DNA of 64,000 nt. Origin: Arthonia radiata (Eukaryota > Ascomycota > Arthoniomycetes > Arthoniales > Arthoniaceae). The stretch's first letter is position 1; each line of letters begins with the position of its first letter. Under the pieces are notes generated by a model. It saw nothing but the letters and a program-made list of their open reading frames with translations, made no database searches and was not told the DNA's origin. The position numbers and the translations under genes are program-made. The stretch lies in the NCBI GenBank assembly GCA_002989075.1, contig PSQN01000005.1, forward strand, positions 2,183,241-2,247,240, given 5' to 3'. Of this stretch, positions 31,839-41,790 are shown in pieces.

Positions 31839-33881
31839 TATGCCGTTTGGACGTGTTCCCGGAGCACTGTTCGCTGAAGAGGAGTTCGATGCGGGTGATT
31901 AAATAGACTTTGCCATAAAGATCCATTGCTTGCGCGAGAAGTGAAAAGCTCACTTCTTTGCAATTAAGTAAGCATTTTCAAGTGACGCCGGCGATGACGA
32001 CCTCGCGCCTCCTCTCTCTGTTCGCCTGACATCAGTCCGACTCCGACACTCAGACGAGCCCATCGTAAGCAGGATGAGCATCAATCGCGTCATTTCCGGC
32101 TCTTCCCTGGCATTGCCAGCGACCACCTGTTGGAAGGCCAGAGTCGATCTGTGCTTGCTTGGAATGCAATGAAGTGGAAAAGACGAAAGGCATACGAGTC
32201 CTTCTGTTCTGATTGCGTTAAAGGTGCCGACATGCGCTAGAAACTTGGCAGCCAAAAAAGGACTAGCGTCTTCAATCTCTCCCCCTTGCCTGTCTGCTGT
32301 GCGACTTCTTCTGATGCCATCTTTTTCCTGCCAATACACCTGCCGATACACCCTTCATGCATTGTTTCTGCCCATGTCCTGAACATCTCGGTCATCGGCC
32401 GTGTACACAGACCACAGAATCAAGGCTTCGGGTCATGAGCCCCTCACGGGTTGGCCCTTGTGCATTTGCGCTGCTGCAGGGTCGAGCATGTCTTCGACTA
32501 GATATACAAGGACGATATCAACATTCGCTTATTCTCTCACTGCAAAGAAACAACTCCTCATATTGACATTCTTGCTAGAGGTGATCACCGAGCGGAAAAC
32601 TTCATCAATCGTCCCCTAGGCTCCCCTCAGTGAGAATGGTTCCCACGACAGCAGCTCCTCTCTTACTTTGTGTCTTCTCCACCCTCGCCGCTGGTGTCAC
32701 ACAGACGTACCTGAGCTTGGCCGGTGCCGTAGAAACGAGAGATCTGTAAATATTTCCAGCTTTGATGGAAAGCTTCTCTTGGGAGACTAGGTGTATATGT
32801 CAAGTCGCAATCGCTAATGTCACATTCGTCCTGCTAGTGGATAAGCTACGGGCCTCTTGCGAAGCATGGTGTTTTCCGTGTGAGCTGCGCTGAATAGGGT
32901 TGATTGCGTCCAGGCATTGCCTGACGGATCATGTGCGGAGTCAGTTTGTTGTCCTCCGCATAGAAAGAAGAGAACGAAACAGCTCTATATACTTGATGAG
33001 TGTCTGGCACGTGCCTGCATCTGCTAGTAATAACAAGCTAAACCACGTTAACCCCATCCTTGCACAGCGTTCTTCGTACTAAAGACTGCATTGTCAACAG
33101 CAAAACTGTCAACGTTAAAGCTTACGTATGGCAGTCACAGCATCGAGAGCCGTCTTTGAGTCGAGTCTTTTGGTGTCACGCCATCGGGAGCCCCGCTAGA
33201 AGGAGTGAGATAAAATTGAAATGCAGCGTGTTGATGCCCGGAAACTGTCCCAGGAGCCAGACATTGGCACAGAGCGTCCAATAGAGCGCCTACATTGTTT
33301 TATCGTTGCGCGAACAGTCTTATGTTTCAAGCGACAGAAGGGAATGTAACACTAAACATGTCTACGAGCGTGCTGCGGGCACGTTTTGAAATCTACGGCC
33401 GGCGTTGTCAAATATTCACATCGCGGATTAGAAACAACAAGACGAGGAAGATGCTTTCAAGGAAGTTTTACAGCGGGATTGATTCTTTCAGCATAATGAG
33501 CTAATCCGAGCACGTATTCAGGGGCTTTGTTGAGCTTTATAGGGATACGCATAAGCATTTTACTGCTGAAACAGTATATTAGCAGCTCATCAAAGAGACT
33601 ACGATTGTAAAGGCGAAGTAGCTCAGATCTCCATCGACTTTGCTGGAGTAAGGAGTAACTGCCTCCACCGGGCGGTAAAAGGTGGGCCAATATGGCAATG
33701 AGCACCACAAGGCCGGTCATGCGAGCACCACCGCCCGGCGCGTTGAAACGTCATGACAACTTTCCTCAATGCCGCCTCCATCACAGCTTGCAAGATTTGC
33801 TCATCGAACATATAGTCGCTTCGCGTATGTACTGTCGTCTGCGTTCGAGCAGTGTCGTTCAAGCATGCAGAGCGCTTGTGG
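31839..33881. other. 2 kb intergenic region, no gene recognised
   Basis: Open frames are below about 135 codons, overlap in several frames and have no family resemblance. The proximal part holds the promoter of the MFS transporter. No repeat, RNA gene or mobile-element motif was recognised. Confidence 0.4.
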
Positions 33882-34358
33882 TTAGACGAAATCTTCGTCT
33901 TGAGGCTCGGTATTCGCGGGTTTCCCTTCATCATCCCCTACGACGGCCTTGGATTCAGTCGCCTTGGTACCCGCATTGATCTCCTTCGCTTTCTTGGAAC
34001 AGCCCGCGCTGTCCTTGGTCTCGCCCAGAACTTGCTCTGCCTTGCGCTTGCGCCCGCGCTTGGCCGGTTGCTTGCGGGTGCCACAGTCTTCGGCGACCTG
34101 GGTATCCGAGCTCTTGACTGTGGCAGCGGGCAGTCCTTTTTCGATCTGTACTTCCGCTTTCGCCTTCGTGTAGTTGACTGATGCCGTGCTTTGAGAGACG
34201 CCAGTGACATTAGCAATGTGCTTCACCGCGAGCTATGGAACATTAGCTAGCACATTGTATTTGTGTGTCAATGCATTTACGGTAATGTTGGCTTCGTCAG
34301 CGTAGCGGGCGAAAGCGAGCATGACGTCTGGGCTTTTGAGTGGCCGGCGTGAGGTCAT
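33882..34358 (-). CDS. Cluster paralogue A: small HTH-like nuclear-type protein
   Basis: Two exons, 34358-34281 (exactly 26 codons) and 34232-33882, phase-0 intron of 48 nt, giving 142 residues. Exon 1 carries LAFARY (residues 14-19). Exon 2 begins LAVKHIANVTGVSQSTASVN, a segment that aligns without gaps to the other five genes of this cluster and looks like the second and third helices of a Myb/SANT- or HTH-like domain. The tail is basic (KRGRKRKAEQ, an AT-hook-like/nuclear signal) and ends in acidic DEDFV. Unlike its paralogues it lacks a psi-K-x-E motif near the end. The function is unknown; a DNA- or chromatin-binding role is inferred. Confidence 0.75.
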
Positions 34359-35512
34359 GTTCGTTTGTGTAGTACTGATCTTGTAGTAGGTTATGTTGTT
34401 GGGAGAGCAGTAGGTAGCAAGACGGTCAAACGAGTTTGTAGAGATGGGCGAGAGAGAAGAAGTCTTGTAGTCTGCGACGATGGCCTGTCGAGGTGAAACT
34501 TAGAGGTTTCGACAAAATCTCATGCACGGCAGCTGCAGGCAACCAAGGACATCTTCGACATGGCCAAGCGCGTTTTCTGACCCCGATCACTGTTCGCCAA
34601 CTACGTTGAGCAAGTTCAAGTGTACATCCCAGTTGATACAGCTAAATCCCACGTGGGCAGTTTGCACGCGTATTATTCTGGCACGAGTGCTCGCAACCGA
34701 TGAGACCATGGCACATGTTGACGGCCTACAATGTCGCGACCTCGGCGTGCCCCTATCATCAAAATCTGGGCCTTACGATAATTTTAAGTGAAACTTGATG
34801 CTAGCAAAGGAAGGCTTGTGAAGAAATGGGTTCGAGCCAACAGAAATCCTCACAGGGCGCTCGGAGCACGCAGACAGTGGCAGGATATCGTGCATGTCAG
34901 GATAGATTGCTACCGCAATCTGAGGCTGGACTTCGTCGCATTTCGACTTCCGGATTTCGCAGAGTTATGGCGGACTCCTACATCGAGATTGCCGTCGTTG
35001 ACGAACCGCGAGGGCGCCCTTCTTTGCACTCACGAAACGAAGCGAGAACGCTAGGTTTCGCTGATGTCCAAAAGGTCGAGCGCCTGCCCAGGAGGAGTTC
35101 TGTCCTCGGCATAGCCGAATAGTTTGCAAAGAGCCGGCCTGACAGATAATTTGTAGAGATAAAAAACAATACCCGTTCCTAATGAAGGCTCTGCTAATAC
35201 GGAGGTAGTAGTAGACGCCAACAAGGCGCGGCAATGTAAACTGACACTGACAATAAGATGCCGCCCTACAATCCCATGTCCCCTCACCATCTCTCGACCA
35301 CAGTACCGAACAGCTCAAATGAACGAGTTCTGCTCCTAGCTTACCCGTGTGCGAGAGTTGAAGAGCTAGCGTAGTAACATCACGCTGAGGTCTCCAGCTC
35401 TTGAACTCTCCCGATCAAAGCGCAGACTCTGCTGAGCGAGCTTATCACGGCAACGTTCGGCACTGCGTCTCAAGGTCGTTGCCTTCTTGATTTTTGAAGC
35501 GCTCGACAACCC
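34359..35512. other. Intergenic region, no gene recognised
   Basis: This 1.15 kb lies between cluster gene A and the DUF202 gene. It holds the promoter of gene A. Short open frames show no domain and no copy of the cluster's exon-1 motif. Confidence 0.4.
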
Positions 35513-35979
35513 ATGTCACTGTGGTCGAGATTGGCTTCAAAGCCAATTGCAAACATCGGCTCAACTGCTCGAGATCATCTTGCATCCGAACGCACATTTC
35601 TCGCCTGGCGAGGACCGGTCTTGGCTTCATTGCGCTCGGCATTGCGGTTGAACGATTCAGCCAACTGGACATCGAGCGGTTGTTGGCGACGTACTCTCCC
35701 GATAATAACCTACCAACCGGCAACCCGAGCAAGAATGAGCGTCAGAAAAAGCGGGACCAACATGAACAATTGCTTGTTGGAGCCTTGATCGGCACAGGAG
35801 TTGGGAGCATTGGGTATGGCACCATGAAATATTTCGCCAACATGAAAGCTTTGCAGCGTGGGCTATACAAGCCCGCGGTCTATGGAGCTGGCTCTTTGAG
35901 TCTTGCGATGACTGGTGTGGCAGGCGCAGCAGTCTATTCTGCATTAATGCCTGACAACGACCGCACGGCTGACCGATGA
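35513..35979 (+). pseudogene. DUF202 membrane protein, frameshifted
   Basis: From ATG 35513 the frame gives a DUF202 start with DHLASERTFLAW. The remainder of the family pattern (RTGLGFIALGIAVERFSQL) continues only in another frame, to the stop at 35979. The break is at 35609-35610: two bases lie between the Trp and Arg codons where a full codon is expected, so one base appears to be missing. The downstream part contains two hydrophobic helices (LLVGALIGTGVGSIGYG and GAGSLSLAMTGVAGAAVYSA), typical of the small three-helix DUF202 proteins. It may be a true pseudogene or a one-base sequencing or assembly error. It lies within the array of cluster genes, between A and B. Confidence 0.7.
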
Positions 35980-36025
35980 CGATACTTCGTCTAAGCCGCC
36001 CAATGGCTGAAGCTGCATGGCCAAT

Positions 36026-36532
36026 TCAAATGAAGTCCTCATCAGCGTCTGGCTCGGGCTTGATACTGGCTTCTTGCCCGTCAAGACTGCTTTTCTCGTT
36101 GGGTTTTTTGGTCTCCTTCCTGCCCTTCTTTGGCCTAGGTTCCACTGCAGCGCCGCCTCCCGGGTGATCTTCACTCACTAAACCGGCCTTGCGCTTCCTC
36201 CCAGCCGCGGTCTTCTTTGGCTCGCCTGTGTTTTCAGTCGCAATAACGGCCTTCTTGCTGCCGAGCTGATCCATCGGCGTGAACGGTTGTCCAGCATCTT
36301 CAGCCTCGACTTGTTTCTTGGCCTGAGAGAAGTATGTGGAAGCGCTGCCATGTGATACGTTGGGAGCAGAGCGAATGTACTTGAGCGTGACCTGCTCCCA
36401 TCAGTAAGCACGAAAGAACGATGGTCGAACGGCACTCAAAAGGGGATGGCGTACCTCGATGCCAGAGTCTTTTTGATAACGCGCAAAGGCGAGGTATATG
36501 CTCTTGTCTGTGAGCTGTGAGCGCTGGGCCAT
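36026..36532 (-). CDS. Cluster paralogue B: small HTH-like nuclear-type protein
   Basis: Two exons, 36532-36455 (26 codons) and 36391-36026, phase-0 intron of 63 nt, giving 147 residues. Exon 1 carries LAFARYQKDSGIE; exon 2 opens VTLKYIRSAPNVSHGSAS and then FSQAKKQVEAED. The tail has two basic patches (AGRKRKAG and RPKKGRKETKK). It ends in IKPEPDADEDFI, with the psi-K-x-E match at residues 136-139. It shares the DEDF[VI] C-terminus with paralogue A. There is no signal peptide or membrane segment. The role is unknown; nuclear and probably SUMO-regulated by inference. Confidence 0.75.
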
Positions 36533-36853
36533 GATTGGCGGAGATCTCGAGCAGTTGTGGTAGGTGGAATCACGTGCTTCTGATGTTTGACGCAGACCAG
36601 GAGCAATTTACTAGTCAATGGGCGTGGAGACATGGGGGTTGAAGGGGCAAAATTTGCTGATACCGCGACAGATAAGGTTGGTTCACTCTTTCACGGGGCT
36701 AAGTTCACCTGCTGGACCTGCCCCTTCTGGTGATATGTCCCCATATCTTCACCAACGGTCTACGGGGTCAGCCACACCAACCGTTGTTAAAGCTGCTATG
36801 GGGCCATTTCCGGTGCTGAAGAGTCCGCGTTGATATTACGTCCTCCCTTGGCC
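36533..36853. other. Spacer between cluster genes B and C
   Basis: This 321 bp contains the promoter of gene B and the 3' flank of gene C. No further copy of the family was recognised in it. Confidence 0.4.
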
Positions 36854-37382
36854 TCAAGTGTCGTCGTCCTCCTGCTTGAACTTGACTCTATCGTCGGTGT
36901 CCTTCTCGCCAAGATCGATCTCATCAACCTCCTCACCGTCCACTTTCTTCACGTGTTTCCCCTCGTCGAAGTCCATGGAGCCGCTATTGATCCCGTCTTC
37001 TCCAGCACGCTGCGCAACCTTACGCTTACGGGGCGTGATCTTCTTCGGTTTTGGTGAGCCGTCGTTTACCGCATTTTCAGCGTTCCCACCAGCATCAATC
37101 TTGCGCTTGCGAGATGTGATTTTCTTCTCCGCGAAAGGTTCGGGTACGTCTCCCTCCTCCGCTTCGACGTGCTCCTGAGCTGCCTTCCATCGTGCCCATG
37201 CGACAGAGGCCGCGTTGCCAGTAATCTTGCCAATCGTGCGGCTAGCAATCTGATGACACCCCATTAGCAATTGTTGCAGGTACTTTTAGAAATGTAGGCG
37301 TCACCTTCAAACCGAGATCTTTCTAAGCACGGGCAAGTGCGATGAAAGCTTCATCGTTCTTGAGCTGGGATCGAGTCGTCAT
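36854..37382 (-). pseudogene. Cluster paralogue C: nonsense codon in exon 1
   Basis: Two exons, 37382-37305 (26 codons) and 37249-36854, intron 55 nt. The layout is the same as its paralogues, but codon 20 is TAG, in FIALARA-stop-KDLGLK. Paralogue B has CAA (Gln) at this position, so a C-to-T change of a CAG codon explains the stop. Exon 2 is open for 131 codons, with IASRTIGKITGNAASVAWAR, then VEAEEG shared with B, basic repeats (ITSRKRKID and ITPRKRKVA) and a terminal FKQEDDDT. The intact 3' frame suggests a recent lesion. Alternative splicing around codon 20 or an assembly error are possible explanations. Confidence 0.7.
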
Positions 37383-37671
37383 AGCGCTGTATTTGTGCTT
37401 TCCTGTCTGGTTGTGAGCGCCGACGATGTTATGATTAGGCTCTGTGGGTTTCATGGAGGCAGCTTTGGATGAAGGGTCGAGTTGCACTCGAAGTGAATGG
37501 ATGCTTTTAAGGGCGAAGAAATGAGAATTATAATGCTCTGGTACGTAATGGCATTGAGCGCCTCACCTCATCGAAGCGTTTGGTCGTCTCACCTCATCGA
37601 AGTCTTCATAGTAGCTCTACTTTCTGGCTGACGGCTCTCAGCTCGTGAAAATGCTGATCTTCCCCACGTTG

Positions 37672-38732
37672 TTAGACGGCAACCTTTTCCTCGTCCATGG
37701 CCACGACTTCGCCCGCACCGCCAGACTCGAACTCTTCAGTCTCTCCACCAGCAGTGTCCTCGATGCCGCCCTTCTCATACTGAACTCCAAAAAGCGCCAT
37801 GCCATGATCGCCTTCGCCATCAGCACCGTTCGTTCTGCCGTTCCCGGCATCATGGTCACTCTTTGCGAGTTGCTCGTCACCTTCGAAGACGCTCTTGTGG
37901 CTGTTGGCGGCGCTATCGTGGTCGTCATCAAAGCTCTTGGCAACGTTCTCCGTCTCTTTGAACTCGGCTGCTATTGGCGTGTGGGCTTCAGCCGCTTCCA
38001 ATGCTGTGTCAAGCCCCTTCGCGGCCTCCTTTGAACCGGCGTGCTTCTTTGGGTCTTTTGTGGCTTCAATACCCTCATTGACCTTGCCCTTGTCCGCACT
38101 CTTCTTCTTAGTGATCTCGGCCGGCTTCTTCTGCTTGTTCGGTGCAGCCTCGTTCTTGTCGTTGCCCTTACCTTTCGAGCTGGCGGGCTTTGTCTTGGGC
38201 TTGCCGGCCGGCTCAGAGGTAGCCTTGAGCTGGCCACCTTCATCCTCATCTTCGGCTTTGATCTTTTTATCACCATTCTTCTGCTTCTTGACAGTAGTAC
38301 GCGCCTTAGTCGCCGCAGTCATCTCGTCGGCAGTCTTAGCATCGCTGGGGTTAACAGGCGCCTTGCGCTTCTTTCCAGCCGGCTTCTTGGGCTCTTCACT
38401 GGCGTTGCCAATAGCGGACTTTGGCTCCGCCGGGGCTTTGGTGTCTTGGACGGGGGATGATTTACCATTCGCGTCACCCTCGGAGGCTGGGTTGCCTTTT
38501 TCTTCGGCCAGCTTTGCTTGAGCCGCCGTGTACAGGCGGCGGAGCGTGGTCAACGGGACATCTGTGACCTGAGCGATGGTGGTGAGAGGAATCTACGGCA
38601 GCACATGTCAGCGCGGAGCACTGGTGTATAGATGCTGCAGCGCTTGAAGCGTACCGGTGGAGCGATTTGATCGTTGTAACGGGCAAATGCCAGCATAGTC
38701 TCTGGACTCTTGAGCTCTAGTCGGGATGCCAT
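37672..38732 (-). CDS. Cluster paralogue D: long-tailed HTH-like nuclear-type protein
   Basis: Two exons, 38732-38655 (26 codons) and 38592-37672, phase-0 intron of 62 nt, giving 332 residues. Exon 1 contains SPETMLAFARYNDQ, closest to paralogue A (SPDVMLAFARYAD). Exon 2 opens IPLTTIAQVTDVPLTTLRRL, the shared helix pair. The tail is about 270 residues, twice that of the others, and strongly biased to Lys, Ala, Glu and Pro, with repeated KKPAGKKRKAP-type basic patches. An IKAEDEDEG SUMO-like motif is at residues 137-140, followed by an acidic end. It is probably disordered and nuclear. It is divergent from paralogue E, with 321 bp between the starts. Confidence 0.75.
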
Positions 38733-39053
38733 GGTTGACGCCTGAGAATGCTACGCGCAAGTAGGAAGAGGAAGAGGAAGAGGAAGAAGAAAATCAGGTA
38801 GAGTGTGAGATAGAAGAAGAAGAGAAGCAAGAACAGGAGCGACGGCAACGGTTGAGCGCTCGTTCGATCTTTGCACGTGATGCTCGCTTTTTCACCTGCA
38901 GTTTTGTGGTTGCGCCATCGGGTGGCTCGTTTGGAGAGTGACACTTCGGCTGCGCTCACCTCTCGCTCGTCTTGCATCATACAACATTTTATCATCTCGA
39001 GATTCCATCCCAAATCAGCCACACAAGTTGACATACCAGATATTACGCCCATC
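38733..39053. promoter_or_regulatory. Shared promoter of cluster genes D and E with GA tract
   Basis: This 321 bp separates two divergent start codons. It contains a polypurine (GGAAGA/GAA-type) tract at about 38764-38836. Such tracts can exclude nucleosomes or form triplex DNA. Whether D and E are co-regulated is an inference. Confidence 0.5.
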
Positions 39054-39608
39054 ATGACACCTGCAGTGGCAAACCTCGATCACGACACTTATGTGGCCCT
39101 CGCCCGCTACGAGAAGGCGTCTGGAACCAAGGTCCTTTTCCCCCCGGCTCTGCGCACTTAACGTTTCGCTGACGGCAGTAAACAGCTCGATATTAACACC
39201 ATGGCATCCATCTCCGGAATCGGGTACGGCGCCGCGTGGGCGCGTTTCGACAAGGCGAAAAAAGCCATCGCTGCGGAGTCGGGGAACAATGAGTCTGTCG
39301 CTTCTCCTGCGAAGAAAGAAGCGACTGGCAAGAAACGCAAGGCCACCCAGAGCGATGATGCAGGCGATGACAAAGAAGTCCAGGCATCGAAGCGTAAGCG
39401 TGGCCGTCCAGTGAAGCCGACAGCTGCTTCGGTTGAAGAAGACAAGGCCAATGGTGAAGAGGTGCAGCCGACGGTAGAAAAAGAGGGATCAAAGCGCAAG
39501 CCGGGTCGCCCTGCAAAGAAGAATGTGGACAAAGATGCTCCGAAGCAGAGCGGTGGTGGAGATGGGGCCACTGAAGGCATCAAACAGGAGGACGACGTGG
39601 CTGCTTAG
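39054..39608 (+). CDS. Cluster paralogue E: HTH-like protein with AT-hook-like motifs
   Basis: Two exons, 39054-39131 (26 codons) and 39186-39608, intron 54 nt, giving 166 residues. Exon 1 has YVALARYEKASGTK; exon 2 opens LDINTMASISGIGYGAAWAR, the member most like the Myb-like domain of other small ascomycete proteins. The tail holds two AT-hook-like cores, RGRP (98-101) and PGRP (132-135), each in a basic context, and IKQE (158-161) near the end. The donor is GTCCTT, a poor match to GTANGT. If the intron is retained, the protein stops ten codons later. Either splicing is inefficient or the site is decaying. Confidence 0.72.
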
Positions 39609-40187
39609 ATGTAGCCCAGCTCCACGAACTGGAGTGGCCTCAAAGAACACTTTTGAGAGCTTCTGATACCGCTTCTTCTAGGACTAGCCGTCAGCCAATG
39701 ACCTCCTTTAGAGCACATTCGCAGTGTTGTGGGTGTCAGATTTCTGACTAAATTCACCCACGCCAGCGATTTCACCGCGCAGAGAGGTCCGTTGGACTGA
39801 GGAGGCTTCTGCACAAAAGCTAGGAATTCGATCAGGATAGTGACTATTATCTCCACGATATGTTCACATGCCAGAGAGTGAAATGAACTTACTTTTCGCT
39901 GCTTACAGTACCTGGCCCATCGTTTCCCGTTATCATATTCACCTAAGTGCTGACCCCACCTCTGGAGTTCTTTCACTCTCCTTCAACTTTGTCACTTACT
40001 GCCTTACTCTCATCCTGGTATGCCCCAACCTCCTCCATACCGCTAACCAGCTGCGATACCATAGACAAACACTTTCAGCTCATCAGTAATCATCCATTCT
40101 CATCGTGCCGGGCGAAATACCGGTCTAACACAGCGCCAGCCAAGTGCGATCCCACAAACCAACAGTCCGGTCTCACCGACAATCGGC
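39609..40187. other. Spacer between cluster genes E and F
   Basis: This 579 bp holds the 3' flank of E and the promoter of F. I looked for a further decayed copy of the exon-1 motif and found none. Confidence 0.4.
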
Positions 40188-40636
40188 ATGGCTACCAGAC
40201 AGCAGACCACAACTGCGGAGGTCTTCCTCATCTTTGCGCGCTACGAGAAGGACTCTAGTACCAAGGTATGATGGTCACCCGCTGAGGGCGTCGCAGAAAC
40301 TGATTTGTTCTACAGGTAAATCTCGATTATCTCGCTTCCGCCACTGGCTGCACTGCAAAGGCAGTGTCTCATCATATCGCGAAAGCCAGAAAGATTATGA
40401 ACGACGAGGAAGGTGAATCCAAATTCGCCACTCCCGCAGCCAGGAAGCGCGGGCCAAACACGAAGCGTAAGAACGATGATAATGGGCAAAGTGAGGGAGA
40501 GGGAGGAGACGATGTGGCGCCGCCAGCCAAAAAAGCCAAGACAATGTCTAAGGGGGCGAAGAAAGCTGTCGAGGCTGCTGGAAAAGACGGATCCGCGAAT
40601 GGTGGGCGTGCCGTCAAAGAGGAGCAGATCGACTGA
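40188..40636 (+). CDS. Cluster paralogue F: small HTH-like nuclear-type protein
   Basis: Two exons, 40188-40265 (26 codons) and 40316-40636, phase-0 intron of 50 nt, giving 132 residues. It is the smallest member. Exon 1 carries FLIFARYEKDSSTK, very close to E and B; exon 2 opens VNLDYLASATGCTAKAVSHH followed by IAKARKIM. The tail is basic (RKRGPNTKRKN, KKAKTMSKGAKK) and ends VKEEQID, with psi-K-x-E at residues 126-129. The function is unknown; nuclear DNA or chromatin binding is inferred from the HTH-like start and the charged tail. Confidence 0.75.
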
Positions 40637-40990
40637 GACCCCAGAGTCCAAATCGCACGCAAGGTTGAATCCGAGAGCGCCACAGCACGAAAGGACCTCG
40701 TGCCAGTTGTGTTTGGAACGCTGAGCCATCAAGGTCGTTCATGTCTATGTCAAGTTACAAGCACAACATCCGCCTATGCGCTTCTCAATAGCATTCGCAC
40801 CCGCGAACGCCGGGTCCCAAAGCGGATAGTTTTGACGCAGCGCCGGCGTGTTGGGCGCCAGACACTGTTCAACAAGCGATGGATTGTAATACGTGGAGAG
40901 ATCTCAGACTCACCATTCATCCTTGATATGAATGAATAGGATTTGATGAGGATCACTTTAGCTGACCGGTGATATGCTGAAGACCACATC
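40637..40990. other. Convergent 3' spacer, no gene recognised
   Basis: This 354 bp lies between the 3' ends of cluster gene F and the glutathione transferase gene. Nothing was recognised beyond untranslated sequence. Confidence 0.4.
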
Positions 40991-41790
40991 CTATGAGTCC
41001 CTCTCCATCCACTTCTCGCACGCTTCGAACAGTTTCCTGAACGCTTCGTCGTGACTAACAGCACGCTCATAAAGAGCAATGTCAATACGTTGAAACCATT
41101 TCAGTGTCGTGACGAATATGAAGTCAGCGTAAGAAGGCTCCTCGCCCAAGAAATACGTTCCTGGAGTCTCACGCAAGAGCTTTGACGCCTGTTCGAAGCC
41201 GGCTTTCGCTTCACTCCAGTTGTGCTCGCCTCCCTTTTGTTTCTCGAGATCATCCAGAGGCATGCCAAAGCGTTCCCTTCTTGTGCTCTGAAAGTAGTCA
41301 TAACTCGACTTATTCAGCAAGTTGCGAGGCGTCGCGGGCATCAGTTGGGGAACTAAAGGGCCAACGATCTTCGGAATGAGCTCTTCAATCTTTGACACCG
41401 CAGGACTGTCTAGACGAAGCGAGGGCGACGGATGGCGCTTCTCCAGTTCCTCCGCGATGTTTTTGCTGTCCATGATGACTGTGTTGTCGTCGAACCGGAC
41501 CGTCGGGATGGTGTATCGTGCCCAGGCCGGTGGAACCTCATTGGGCGGAATACCCATACCCTTCAGCACCGGCTCGACTTCTGGATACTCCAGCCATTTC
41601 GTCTGGTATGGCACGCCCTTGTAATTGAGCGAGATGCGGGCTGGGCTGGGTCAGCGAAGCTGCTCGCGATGCTCTGTGAGCCTGGAGAATCTAATCGAGG
41701 TATAGATGACGTACTTTTCCATGGATTGAGAGACCAGCATGCGTTTGTGCCCTTGGAGGGCAGATCGTACAACAGAATCTGAGACGCCAT
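40991..41790 (-). CDS. Glutathione S-transferase, etherase-like (GTE) type
   Basis: Two exons, 41790-41715 and 41640-40991, intron 74 nt, giving 241 residues. The thioredoxin-fold N-terminus reads ILLYDLPSK then CWSLNPWKTRISLNYKG across the junction, followed by YPEVEPVLKGMG and YTIPTVRF. The SNAIL-like position is MDSKNIAEELEKRHP, which binds the gamma-glutamyl group. The C-terminal helical domain includes YFLGEEPSYADFIFVTTLKW. The WSLNPWKTRISLNYKG and YPEVEP patterns are typical of the fungal GTE (beta-etherase-like) class. Members conjugate glutathione to xenobiotics or act in stress and aromatic metabolism; the substrate is not predictable. It is cytosolic, with no targeting signal. Confidence 0.88.

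Noticed and set aside
31950-32351. 133-codon minus-strand frame upstream of the MFS transporter
   Set aside because: No family resemblance. It starts without support and lies in promoter DNA.
34830-34870. gggttcgagcc resembling a tRNA T-arm/B box
   Set aside because: No matching acceptor, D or anticodon arms at the right distances.
33692-35500. Possible further decayed copies of the cluster family
   Set aside because: I looked for the exon-1 motif on both strands in the flanks and spacers and found none that could be aligned.
37895-38521. 208-codon hydrophobic plus-strand frame opposite cluster gene D
   Set aside because: It is the antisense reading of the Lys/Ala/Glu-rich tail of D, which mirrors into Leu/Phe/Ser-rich sequence. 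It has no independent start context or family match.
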